Part shown: positions 40,353 to 49,384 of the stretch, one piece after another
How the letters are laid out: the number at the start of each line of letters is the position of its first letter
How positions within the stretch are numbered: the stretch's first letter is position 1
Made by a program: the position numbers and the translations under genes
Notes under the pieces: generated by a model
What the model was told of the DNA's origin: nothing
Seen by the model: only the letters and a program-made list of their open reading frames with translations
Database searches by the model: none
Assembly (NCBI RefSeq): GCF_000756615.1
Contig: NZ_CP009288.1
Coordinates: 1,488,001 to 1,552,000 of the forward strand
Source of the DNA: Paenibacillus durus
GTDB lineage: Bacteria; Bacillota; Bacilli; Paenibacillales; Paenibacillaceae
Reading direction: 5' to 3'
DNA length: 64,000 nt

Positions 40353-42602
40353 ATGAAAAGACGAATTGCGGTCCTAAGCCGCTGCGCCATGCGGTTTAAA
40401 TGCTGGAGAAGACAAACGGAAGGATCGGTATCGGTGTTCCTGATCATGGTGCTGGCCTTTGTGTTTCTGTTCTCCGCAGTACTCATTGATTATGCGCGAA
40501 TGGCCGCTGCTAGTGTGCAGGGTGAACGTCTGGCGCGTGCAGCAGTTCGGTCGGTGATGTCCGCGTACGATGTAGAGCTGCGGGAACAATACGGGCTCTT
40601 TGCCTTCGGCGGGAGCGATGGAGATGAGCTGATGGCCCGGGTTCTTGATGATTCTCTTCGTAAAAGCGGACGAGGGGACGGCTTCAATCTGGTGAACCTC
40701 GGTCTTGACACCTCTACGCTGGAATGGAGCCGTTCGCTGGGCAGCTATGATGTATTCCGCCGTCAGATCAACGAGGAAATGAAATACAAGGCGCCCGTTG
40801 ATTTCGCTCTCGAAATCGCAGGAAAGTTCAAGCCGCTGTCTGGAGCCATGGAGGAGGCTTCGCGTACGACAGACCTGTTCGCCAAGCTGCAGCCGCTTTA
40901 TGACAAGCGGGAGGCGGCTCTCGACCGGATGCTGGAACATAGGCGGCAAGCTGCGGAAAATGCGCGGAAGCCGCTCACGCTTATTAAGAATCCGGCTGGC
41001 GGAGGCATAGCTGATAGTTCCATAGGAACTATATCCAGCGCTGCGGATATCGCTGCCCAGTATAACGATTATGTGAATAAGTCCCATGCGGATTTAAACA
41101 GGGACCCGAAAGAATCGCCGCAATATACCTGGGCTATCCATTCCTATTTAGCGCAATCCTCGGCGGTTATTTCCAGGCTGAGCAGTCTGCTTGCTGATTG
41201 GCAGAATGACCATGCCCCATTGATGCGCAAGGCAGGCGATGCACTTAAGGAAGCCGAGGCAATCAACGAAGAAATGAGAGGAGCCATACGGCAGGCCAAG
41301 AGCGCAAGTGCAGGAAGCGGCTATGATTCTTCCGCCTCCTGGGATATCCCTGACTCAGATACGAATGTTGCAGCCCGTCCTAACCTGATGGAGCAAGCGG
41401 AACAGCTGCCGCTGGATACCGCGGATTTCCGAGGTATGGAGAATAATCTGGCAATGCAGGAAGCGGCTTATCGGAATGCGGAATCAAGAGCTTCCTCTCT
41501 TTCTGGGGGGATTAACCCTTTATCGGTGGGGCTTAACGGCAATAGTGGCGCAATGAAAGCGGCGGTGATCGGCGCGGCGGAAGCCTTAGATGCCTATTTG
41601 CATGATTACGGAAACGGAGGGGCCGTTATCGGCCGGGAAGCGTCTGGAATCGAGGAGCACAGAGGCTCGGATAACCAGCGTAAGGAACTGGAAAGAGAAG
41701 CGAAAACGAAGCTTGGGGAGGCGCTTAAAGTTGCCGAAGCTCTTCGCAATCTGAGCGGCGGTGTTGAAGAAGCGCTGGAGCGTTACGAAATGCTGAACCA
41801 ATATTACGAAGAAAATCTCGAGTATAACCGAGGCCTGCGTGAACAATTGCTGGATAATCCTGGAGAGAACAATCCATACGCTGCCGAAAGCGCAGCCATG
41901 GATCAAATGGACAATCTTTACGAAGCGCTAAGCGGCGTTATGCTTGCCTCAAGGGACAGACTGTTCCAAAGCGAATATGCGGCGCAGTATTTTCCGCACT
42001 TTGATATTTCCCAGCTTACGGGCATTGCCGAAGGCTCCACTGAAGAGATCGGGGAGAAACTCAAAGAGCAGCTCGATCCGCACAGCCAGGAACTGGAGTA
42101 CATTCTGTACGGCTTCAATCAGCCGGGATTGAATGTAGGGGCGGCATACAGCGAGATCTTCGCGGCGCGGCTGGCTATACGTACAATGGAAGGATTTGTG
42201 AAAAAGGCGGGGCTGGGCAATCCGCTGCTCGTCGTGGCCGCCGCAATACTGTACGGGGTGACGGAAGCGGTAAAGGATATGATTATGCTTTGCCGGGAGG
42301 GAGCTGTCCCTTTGTCCGAATTTGTGCCCGTTAATCTGACCTACCGTGATTATTTGCGCCTGTTCATGGTGCTGCATGGCTCGGGAGAAGCCGAGCTCTC
42401 GCGGATGCTGGCCCTGATCCGGCTGAATACGGGCATTAATCCGGATGACAGGAGCACCTATGCCTCCGCTGAGATAAGGTTGGGAATGCGGCTGTGGTTC
42501 CTACCTGGAATTATGAAGCTGCTTCAACATACCGGCGCGGTTCCGGGGGAAATTGACGGCCAAACTTATTTCAAGGCGGTTAAAGCGGACTTTGCGTATT
42601 GA
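40353..42602 (+). CDS. TadG-like large pilus-associated protein
   Basis: 749 aa. N-terminal EGSVSVFLIMVLAFVFLFSA helix then a large extracellular part, with long coiled-coil stretches (residues about 150-330 and 450-520). Residue +5 after the glycine is F, not E, so cleavage is less likely than in its neighbours. Resembles DUF5702/TadG-like proteins of Firmicutes Tad loci. Confidence 0.75.
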   Translation: MKRRIAVLSRCAMRFKCWRRQTEGSVSVFLIMVLAFVFLFSAVLIDYARMAAASVQGERLARAAVRSVMSAYDVELREQYGLFAFGGSDGDELMARVLDDSLRKSGRGDGFNLVNLGLDTSTLEWSRSLGSYDVFRRQINEEMKYKAPVDFALEIAGKFKPLSGAMEEASRTTDLFAKLQPLYDKREAALDRMLEHRRQAAENARKPLTLIKNPAGGGIADSSIGTISSAADIAAQYNDYVNKSHADLNRDPKESPQYTWAIHSYLAQSSAVISRLSSLLADWQNDHAPLMRKAGDALKEAEAINEEMRGAIRQAKSASAGSGYDSSASWDIPDSDTNVAARPNLMEQAEQLPLDTADFRGMENNLAMQEAAYRNAESRASSLSGGINPLSVGLNGNSGAMKAAVIGAAEALDAYLHDYGNGGAVIGREASGIEEHRGSDNQRKELEREAKTKLGEALKVAEALRNLSGGVEEALERYEMLNQYYEENLEYNRGLREQLLDNPGENNPYAAESAAMDQMDNLYEALSGVMLASRDRLFQSEYAAQYFPHFDISQLTGIAEGSTEEIGEKLKEQLDPHSQELEYILYGFNQPGLNVGAAYSEIFAARLAIRTMEGFVKKAGLGNPLLVVAAAILYGVTEAVKDMIMLCREGAVPLSEFVPVNLTYRDYLRLFMVLHGSGEAELSRMLALIRLNTGINPDDRSTYASAEIRLGMRLWFLPGIMKLLQHTGAVPGEIDGQTYFKAVKADFAY

Positions 42603-42621
42603 CGGGAGGAACAAGAGGGAG

Positions 42622-43653
42622 ATGGAGGATCGGCGCAAGAGGAGATGGAGGTCTAAAAATGAAGGCAGCATGGTCGTTGAAGCGGCAATGGTGCTGCCCG
42701 TATTTTTGCTGTTCGTGCTGTTCCTAATCTTTATCGTACAAATGACGCTGTATTCAACCGCTCTGCAAAGTACAGTATCCGATACCGTCAAAGAGGTGGC
42801 TACTCATATGTACCCTGCCGCTTTGGCGGCGAAGAAGGCGGAACAGTCCGGAATAACCTCCAGCGAAGCCGAGAACGGGGCCGAGAATCAGTCAGCGGTT
42901 GACAAATCTGGCAGCGAAGCCGCTGGCGCGGATAAGACGCCGGTGTGGACCATCCCTCGGTTGTCGGTTGCTGATTGGGCCGAACAATACGCTGCCGAGC
43001 TGCCTCCGCCGCTTGATGAGTGGATCAGAAGCGCTGCGGAAAAAGGGGAAGGTCCTCTCCAGGAGCTTCAGGCCGAAGGCTCGGAGGCGGTTTTGGACGC
43101 AGCCGTTAAGCCGCTGCTGAGGCCCTATATCGCTTCGGATATGCTTGATTACAGGCGTATTCATGTCTCGAATGTAATTGTTCCGAAATTGAAAGACGGT
43201 GAGAAGCCTTACTTCGGCCTTCGGGTCAGCTACGAGCTGCCTATGAAGGTGCCGTTCTTGAATCGCAGCATTGTGCTGGAAGCCTCCTCCGTTGAGCGGT
43301 TGTGGATAGGGGATACGGGTGAAGGCGGAAGCGGCGGTCAGGAAGGCGGAGGGGAGAATAACAGCTCCATTGCCATTCTGGAGAAGCCGAATCCTGCAAG
43401 GCCGAACAAACAAGGAGCCATCCGGATTAAAATTGCGCCGAATGCTTCGGCAAATCTTACGGTGTTCTATAAAAGCGGAAAAAGCACCGCCAAGTATTTA
43501 GGGTGGAAGACAGCGGACGAGAATGGCTATATCGAGTGGGAGTGGAGGATCGGCGGCAAAACGACGCCGGGCTCATGGCCGACATTCGTCATTGAGACAG
43601 AGGATGGCCAATCGGCAGAAGGCCAATTTTACGTAGCGGATAAGCCGGACTGA
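42622..43653 (+). CDS. TadE-like protein with Ig-like tail
   Basis: 343 aa; NEGSMVVEAAMVLPVFLLFV carries the G-xxxx-E site and helix. The C-terminal 90 residues (NLTVFYKSGKSTAKYLGWKT) look like a beta-sandwich. The start was placed at ATG 42622 because the longer frame overlaps the upstream gene. Confidence 0.8.
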   Translation: MEDRRKRRWRSKNEGSMVVEAAMVLPVFLLFVLFLIFIVQMTLYSTALQSTVSDTVKEVATHMYPAALAAKKAEQSGITSSEAENGAENQSAVDKSGSEAAGADKTPVWTIPRLSVADWAEQYAAELPPPLDEWIRSAAEKGEGPLQELQAEGSEAVLDAAVKPLLRPYIASDMLDYRRIHVSNVIVPKLKDGEKPYFGLRVSYELPMKVPFLNRSIVLEASSVERLWIGDTGEGGSGGQEGGGENNSSIAILEKPNPARPNKQGAIRIKIAPNASANLTVFYKSGKSTAKYLGWKTADENGYIEWEWRIGGKTTPGSWPTFVIETEDGQSAEGQFYVADKPD

Positions 43654-43677
43654 CTTACAAAAAGAGGAGCTTGGGAA

Positions 43678-44193
43678 ATGGGTGAATGGGCGTTTTGGGG
43701 TTGTCTGCCCTTTTTGGCGGCGGCGTTCCTGACGGATACGCTGACGATGAAAATACCGAACTGGATTACAGCGCCAGCCGTGCTTGCGGGCTTTCTGGTT
43801 CAAGGGCTAACCGGAGGCTGGAAAGGATTGCTGTTCGCTGGAGCCGGAGCAGCTGCAGGATTCATGCTCCTGTTGCTCATGCATATTATCGGAGCTGTCG
43901 GGGCGGGCGATGTTAAGCTTTTTGCCGGAATCGGCGCTTGGACCGGGTTTTCGTTTACTGCTCAGGTTATCATTTACTCGCTGCTGTTCGCGGCGGTGAT
44001 AGGCTGGATAATTATGCTCAAGAGGCGGGAAACCTTCCGCCGGCTGCGAAGTGTCGCAAGACTGCTTACGGGAATCTTTTATTTACCAAGATGGACTTTG
44101 TTTAAGGGCCGTGACAGAGAAATGCTGCGGTTTCCCTTCATGCTGGCGGTGTTTCCCGGAGCGGTAGCGGCTTTTCTGGGAGGCTGGACATAA
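43678..44193 (+). CDS. Prepilin peptidase (A24 family)
   Basis: 171-aa membrane protease. The two catalytic aspartates are D20 (FLTDTLTMKIPN) and D78 (GAGDVKLF). It should process the Flp and TadE-like proteins of this cluster, as it is the only such enzyme in the window. AGAGGAG precedes ATG. Confidence 0.93.
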   Translation: MGEWAFWGCLPFLAAAFLTDTLTMKIPNWITAPAVLAGFLVQGLTGGWKGLLFAGAGAAAGFMLLLLMHIIGAVGAGDVKLFAGIGAWTGFSFTAQVIIYSLLFAAVIGWIIMLKRRETFRRLRSVARLLTGIFYLPRWTLFKGRDREMLRFPFMLAVFPGAVAAFLGGWT

Positions 44194-44230
44194 TTAGGAT
44201 CTGTTTATTTGGAATTGGGGGTGAGCGCCG

Positions 44231-45763
44231 TTGTTTGGATTAACCCGGGATTTTGTGCAGCAGGACGGCATCCGGATGGTGCTGGGAGGACGGGAAGGAA
44301 TGCCGATATCGAGGCTGAATACGGTCCAGAGCCGCATGCTGTCCTCCTTAAGCATTCCGCATCATCTGCGGCTGTTTCTCAAAGAGGTGGATCTGAGTGT
44401 AACACTGGAATATTCGGTATCCGGCAAAAAACTGCTCTCGCATCTTCTCAAGGGAGCAAGACTGAGCCTCGCCGAACTCTACGGGCTGCTGCTGCAGATC
44501 GCTCAAGGTATGGAGGACGGCAGACTGCATATGCTGCGTCCCGAGCAGTATGCTTTGCACGAGGATTACATTTTTATCGAAGGATCGCTGCAATCGGGAA
44601 AGGTGTACCTAACGTACATTCCTCTGGAGACGATCGAACCGGCGCAGTCGTTGGGGGAGAGTCTTAAGGGACTAATCATGGCGCTGATGCCGAGCGTGAC
44701 AGAGCTGAATGGTGATGGCGTCCAGCGGCTGCTGCACTACTGCGGGGAGGATGAATGTACCGCCTTGGGATGGAAGGAGCTTCTTTCGGCGCTGCTGACG
44801 GAGGATGACGGGGAGCGGAATTCCATAGTGAACGCGGAGGCAGCGGCTTCCACTTCAACGGAAGCTGTCAACTTGCCTGTTGCCGAATGGAGGGGCGGAG
44901 AAAAGACGAGACGATGGAAGGACGAATACGACGCTGAACCTGATTTGGCCCTTAATACAGCCAGCCCGCCTAACGGCCGAAATTCCTCAAAGAAAACGTA
45001 TATTTTGCTCGGATGCATTCTGCTGGACGCCCTGCTGTGGAAATACGTGTACCTCGACCATTCTGGAAAGCTGCCCCTGATGCTCTGCGGATTAGCCACG
45101 GTTGTGCTAATTGCAATAAGCGGCTTGGCATGGATTGGGAAAATAGGAGGCGGCAAATCGGAAGAGGAGGAGTTCTTGGAGGAGGGCGCGGAAGATCCGG
45201 GAAATAGATTCTCGTTTGGATTCGGATCGGCCTCGCCGTTTGGCAGACAGGACAAGTTCGATGAATCCCAGAAGTTCCAACCCCCGCCTGTTGAACGGAG
45301 TAAGCGGGTTTCCGCAGGAATTCTTGAATTTGGACCCGGTGAAAAAGGGACCGAATGGGCGGAGGAGTACCCGAAGACCTCGGACTCCGGATCGGCTACC
45401 GTACTGCTGTCCAGAGAGAAAGCCCCTGCTTCCGTGGAAGCGAAGCTGCGCGAGGGAGGGCTGCCCTATCTCGAAAGAGCGGAGGAAGGGAGCGATCGGC
45501 GGGAAAAAATCGAGCTGAACCGGACAAGCTTTATTATCGGCCGCTCGCCAGAGGTGGCGCAGTTTGTAGAGCCGTCGGAAGGAGCCTCCAGAGTGCATGT
45601 CGAGGTATTCCGCAGCGGCGGTGGCTATGTGCTGAAAGATCTCGATTCGCGCAACGGCACCCGGTTTCAGGGAGAGGCAATGATTCCTTACAAGGAATAT
45701 CCCTTGGATGACGGAGATGCCTTCACTATTGTGAAAGGGAACTATACCTTTCATCAGCGTTAA
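44231..45763 (+). CDS. DUF6382-FHA membrane protein
   Basis: 510 aa, TTG start after GGGGGTGAG. N-terminal DUF6382-like domain (residues about 1-180), a charged linker, two membrane helices near 260-300, and a C-terminal FHA domain (IIGRSPEVAQF, ASRVHVEV, DSRNGTRF). FHA domains bind phosphothreonine, so a Ser/Thr kinase probably signals to the pilus. Last gene of cluster 1. Confidence 0.83.
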   Translation: MFGLTRDFVQQDGIRMVLGGREGMPISRLNTVQSRMLSSLSIPHHLRLFLKEVDLSVTLEYSVSGKKLLSHLLKGARLSLAELYGLLLQIAQGMEDGRLHMLRPEQYALHEDYIFIEGSLQSGKVYLTYIPLETIEPAQSLGESLKGLIMALMPSVTELNGDGVQRLLHYCGEDECTALGWKELLSALLTEDDGERNSIVNAEAAASTSTEAVNLPVAEWRGGEKTRRWKDEYDAEPDLALNTASPPNGRNSSKKTYILLGCILLDALLWKYVYLDHSGKLPLMLCGLATVVLIAISGLAWIGKIGGGKSEEEEFLEEGAEDPGNRFSFGFGSASPFGRQDKFDESQKFQPPPVERSKRVSAGILEFGPGEKGTEWAEEYPKTSDSGSATVLLSREKAPASVEAKLREGGLPYLERAEEGSDRREKIELNRTSFIIGRSPEVAQFVEPSEGASRVHVEVFRSGGGYVLKDLDSRNGTRFQGEAMIPYKEYPLDDGDAFTIVKGNYTFHQR

Positions 45764-45814
45764 CTCTTTTTGAATCGGACTCATGTCCAGAGCTGCCGCA
45801 GCACTTATTGAAAT

Positions 45815-46279
45815 TTACTTCATTAAATGGCGGTAAGGGGAATAGTCAATATGATTTTTTTCCAGAAATTGAATCAGGAACCGGCTGTCGCGCCTTGGGG
45901 TAGCGGAGATGTAGCCTTTGATGCAGTGATCGCGTGTAACCTCGCTTGCATTGCTTTCAATGGCGATCCTGCCGATTTCAGCAGCGATGGAGTGTTTGGC
46001 GATATCACGGAACGGTCCGGGGACGGGCTGAACTAACTGATCGAGAAAGGCTTTGGATTCGTCGCTCCACAGCGGACGGCTGCGCTCCACCCAGTAGTTC
46101 TGCCAGTCCAGCTTGGATTTGCCGTCCGCCTTGGGCAGCACCTTGAGAAATTTGCGGAACATGAAATAGCCGCCGATGCACATGCAGCCGAGCAGCATAA
46201 ATGTCCAGAAAGCGATCGTGTTCATAAATAAGCTGCTCGGTGACGCGGACAACCAGCCAAGCCCTGATTTAATAATCAT
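45815..46279 (-). CDS. DUF2621 membrane protein (YneK-like)
   Basis: 154 aa: one N-terminal helix (TIAFWTFMLLGCMCIGGYFM) and a conserved cytoplasmic part (WQNYWVERSRPLWSDESKAF). Conserved in spore-forming Bacilli; function unknown. Confidence 0.8.
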   Translation of the reverse strand: MIIKSGLGWLSASPSSLFMNTIAFWTFMLLGCMCIGGYFMFRKFLKVLPKADGKSKLDWQNYWVERSRPLWSDESKAFLDQLVQPVPGPFRDIAKHSIAAEIGRIAIESNASEVTRDHCIKGYISATPRRDSRFLIQFLEKNHIDYSPYRHLMK

Positions 46280-46450
46280 AACTGCACCACCTTATCAATG
46301 ATTATAATCACTGACTTCTATCCAACTTAAATTATAGCGTATAGCCAGCGTTTTGCGAAGGCGCAAGCCAGATATCGGCAATGCCTAGATTTATTGTCCC
46401 AATCACGATAAAATAAGTCATAATTCGTGAAAGAAAGAGGGAAAAACGGC

Positions 46451-47578
46451 ATGCTAAAAATTGGTTCCCATGTGTCGTGCGCGGACAAAGGACTGCTCAG
46501 CGCGGCAAATGAAGCGAATGAATACGGTTCAAGCTCTTTTATGATATATACAGGCGCACCGCAAAATACCCGCCGCAAACCGATCGAAGACATGTATCCC
46601 GAAGAAGGCAAAGCGGCGATGCGGGAAAAAGGCGTTGAAGAGATTGTCGTTCACGCTCCATACATTATTAACCTGGCTTCTTACAAAAATCATACCTATG
46701 AGCTTGCCGTCGATTTTCTCCAGCAGGAGATCCATCGGACCCATGCACTGGGCGTGAAGCATATCGTGCTTCATCCGGGCGCTTATACCGACAAAGACCC
46801 GGAATACGGCATCCAGCGAATCGCCGACGGTCTGAACGAGGTGCTGGGCGGCACGCATGAGACAGAAGTTCATATTGCACTGGAAACAATGGCTGGCAAA
46901 GGAACGGAAATGGGGCGGAGCTTCGAGGAAATCGCGTCCATGATCGATAAAGTCATCCATAACGAACGTTTGTCGATTTGTCTGGATACCTGCCATATTC
47001 ACGATTCCGGTTACGATATCGTAGGCGACCTGGACGGCGTTCTTGAACAATTCGATAAGACAATCGGGCTGGACCGTATCGGGGTCGTGCATATCAACGA
47101 CAGCAAAAATCCGAGCGGCTCGCGTAAAGACCGCCATGCGCCGATCGGTTCGGGCTGGATCGGTTTTGACACGATTAACCGGGTCGTTCATCATGAGCTG
47201 CTTGCCGGACGCCCGTTCATTCTTGAAACGCCGTGGATCGGCAAAGACGCCAAGACCCAGCGGCCGATGTACGAAGCGGAAATTGCGCTGCTTCGCGGCA
47301 ACGTGCAGGAACGGTTCGGCGGAGAGTTTTTGGCGCAGGTCGAGGAATTGCACTCTTTCTTTGCCAAGCAGGAGCTTGACCCAAGGAAGTATGTGCTGGA
47401 CGTGTGGAATTTGCTCAAGAACGATGCCAAGGCCAAAAAGGCCGATCCGCGCGAGCCGCTGGAGCGCCTATACGATCAGGTAATCGCTGCCGGGCTATTC
47501 CCGGACTTAAGCGAAGAGGCGGTAAATCATCGGCTGATCGCTTGGCTGGCGGGCAAGCAGGTGCTGGTTAACGCTTAA
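46451..47578 (+). CDS. nfo: Endonuclease IV (deoxyribonuclease IV)
   Basis: AP endonuclease of base excision repair, TIM-barrel with three zinc ions. Visible motifs: GSHVSCADKG, VHAPYIINLA, LHPGAYTD, LETMAGKG, CLDTCHIHDSGYD, HINDSKNPSGSRKDRH. At 375 aa it is about 80 longer than the usual 280-300, owing to a C-terminal extension (FFAKQELDPRKYVLDVWNLL onward). Start set at ATG 46451 (MLKIGSHVSCADKG). Confidence 0.94.
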   Translation: MLKIGSHVSCADKGLLSAANEANEYGSSSFMIYTGAPQNTRRKPIEDMYPEEGKAAMREKGVEEIVVHAPYIINLASYKNHTYELAVDFLQQEIHRTHALGVKHIVLHPGAYTDKDPEYGIQRIADGLNEVLGGTHETEVHIALETMAGKGTEMGRSFEEIASMIDKVIHNERLSICLDTCHIHDSGYDIVGDLDGVLEQFDKTIGLDRIGVVHINDSKNPSGSRKDRHAPIGSGWIGFDTINRVVHHELLAGRPFILETPWIGKDAKTQRPMYEAEIALLRGNVQERFGGEFLAQVEELHSFFAKQELDPRKYVLDVWNLLKNDAKAKKADPREPLERLYDQVIAAGLFPDLSEEAVNHRLIAWLAGKQVLVNA

Positions 47579-47607
47579 ACTTCAAGAGATGCGTACATGA
47601 TGAGAGG

Positions 47608-48522
47608 ATGGAAAGAATCCAAATGGAATTGCATGTGAAAAGAGAACATTCTACTTCGGACGAGCAGCACCCCAACCGGGCGCGAATGCTCATCTCCTGT
47701 CCGGACGGTCCGGGAATAGTCGCCGCGGTATCCCGCTTTCTGTTCGACCACGGAGCCAATATCGTGCAGTCGGATCAGTATACGATGGACCCGTCGGGCG
47801 GAATGTTCTTTATGAGAATCGAGTTCGATCTGCCTGAGCTGGAGCAGCGCATGGCACAGCTTCAGACAGAGTTTGGCGCAATCGCCGAGCAGTTTCAAAT
47901 GAACTGGCAGATGTTCAATGTCAGTCATAAAAAGAAGCTCGCGATCTTCGTATCCAAGGAGGATCATTGCCTCGTCGAGCTGCTCTGGCAGTGGCAGGCG
48001 GGCGATCTGGACGCTGACATTGCGCTCGTTGTGAGCAATCATACTGATATGAAGGAATACGTTGAGTCGTTCGGCATCCCTTATCATCACATTCCGGTAA
48101 CGGCGGATACGAAGGCGGAGGCGGAGCAGCGCCAGCTGGAGGTAATCGGAGAGGATATCGACGTTATTATTTTGGCGCGGTATATGCAGATTATCTCACC
48201 GTCCTTTATCGAGCATTACAGGAACCGGATTATCAATATCCACCATTCGTTTCTTCCTGCTTTTATCGGCGGCAATCCTTATGCCCAGGCCTACCGGCGC
48301 GGGGTGAAAATCATCGGCGCTACCGCCCACTATGTAACCGAGGAGCTTGACGGGGGGCCGATCATCGAGCAGGATGTGCAGCGGGTCAGCCACGGAGAAG
48401 ACGTTGGCGAGCTGAAGCGGATTGGCCGCACGATCGAGCGCGTCGTTCTTGCCAGGGCAGTCAAATGGCATATCGAGGACCGTATCCTAGTTCATCAGAA
48501 CAAGACGGTCGTGTTCAACTAA
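47608..48522 (+). CDS. purU: Formyltetrahydrofolate deformylase
   Basis: Hydrolyses 10-formyl-THF to formate and THF. The 304-aa protein has an N-terminal ACT domain (ISCPDGPGIVAAVSRFLFDHG) and a formyltransferase-fold domain with IINIHHSFLPAF and TAHYVTEELDGGPIIEQ (N, H, D catalytic set). ATG 47623 is an alternative start. Confidence 0.95.
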   Translation: MERIQMELHVKREHSTSDEQHPNRARMLISCPDGPGIVAAVSRFLFDHGANIVQSDQYTMDPSGGMFFMRIEFDLPELEQRMAQLQTEFGAIAEQFQMNWQMFNVSHKKKLAIFVSKEDHCLVELLWQWQAGDLDADIALVVSNHTDMKEYVESFGIPYHHIPVTADTKAEAEQRQLEVIGEDIDVIILARYMQIISPSFIEHYRNRIINIHHSFLPAFIGGNPYAQAYRRGVKIIGATAHYVTEELDGGPIIEQDVQRVSHGEDVGELKRIGRTIERVVLARAVKWHIEDRILVHQNKTVVFN

Positions 48523-48560
48523 TCGAATAAGAGCTTACTTTTTAGGTAAAAAAGCATTTT

Positions 48561-48600
48561 ACCCACACGTTGGTTCTCTATGCCAAAGTGTGGGTTTTTT
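48561..48600 (+). terminator. purU terminator
   Basis: ACCCACAC/GTGTGGGT stem with a 19-base loop and six T. Confidence 0.85.
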
Positions 48601-48637
48601 ATGCGTAAAAATCAATCCTGTAAAGGGGGAAATTCAC

Positions 48638-49372
48638 TTGTCGGCGCAGCGCGGACATTTATTGAAGCGCAATTATATTTTTGCTGTTCTGATTTTGCTT
48701 GTCGGTTTCGGCGGTTTATTGGGATATGATCTTTACTTCAAGCCCTACGTGCTGTCCCAGACCGTGGTGAAAGTTAAGGTGGATGGGGGCGGTGTGCTCC
48801 CCAAGAATCACGAACTTCAGGCGGGTGAGCTTTATCTCGATTCCGTACAGACGAAGGATGTTCCCGCCGGGGCTGTAACGGAAATTGATCTGGCGGAGCG
48901 TAAAATCACTAACGTCAGCCTGACGGACGGCAGCATTTTGACGGAAGGGCTTGTTGATTTAAACAATTTGGAGCCTAGGGCGGACGAGGGGATTTTTCCG
49001 GTGCCGAAGGAAGCTGTCTACGCTATTAACGGCTCTCTCCGCAGCAGGGACAAAGTGGACATTTATCTTGTGCAGGAGGAAGCGAAAACTGTGGGCAGCT
49101 TCAGCCTTGGGGCAGGATCTGTCCAAGGAAGCCCTGGCGGTAAGCAGGCGGCTATGCCAAAGAAGGCTTTTTTAACCGGAGTGACCGTGAATTATGTCCG
49201 TACGGAAGATAACAACGACGTGCGCGACACGGAGCTTGGCAATGACAACAACCGGGTTACTTCGACCGGCAAGGTAGCCGTTCCGGAGCTGAAGCTGAAG
49301 AAGAGTGACGGCGAACTGCTGAAGCAGTATCTGGAGCGCGGCTGCAAGCTGTGGATCGTCCGGGTGGAATAG
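48638..49372 (+). CDS. SAF-domain protein, CpaB/RcpC-like (Tad cluster 2)
   Basis: 244 aa, TTG start after AAAGGGGG. One N-terminal helix (IFAVLILLVGFGGLLGYDLY) and an extracytoplasmic SAF-like region (PKNHELQAGELYLDSVQTKD). First gene of the second Tad-like cluster. A longer frame from 48590 would run into the purU terminator. Confidence 0.7.
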   Translation: MSAQRGHLLKRNYIFAVLILLVGFGGLLGYDLYFKPYVLSQTVVKVKVDGGGVLPKNHELQAGELYLDSVQTKDVPAGAVTEIDLAERKITNVSLTDGSILTEGLVDLNNLEPRADEGIFPVPKEAVYAINGSLRSRDKVDIYLVQEEAKTVGSFSLGAGSVQGSPGGKQAAMPKKAFLTGVTVNYVRTEDNNDVRDTELGNDNNRVTSTGKVAVPELKLKKSDGELLKQYLERGCKLWIVRVE

Positions 49373-49384
49373 GAGGAAGGCTTA

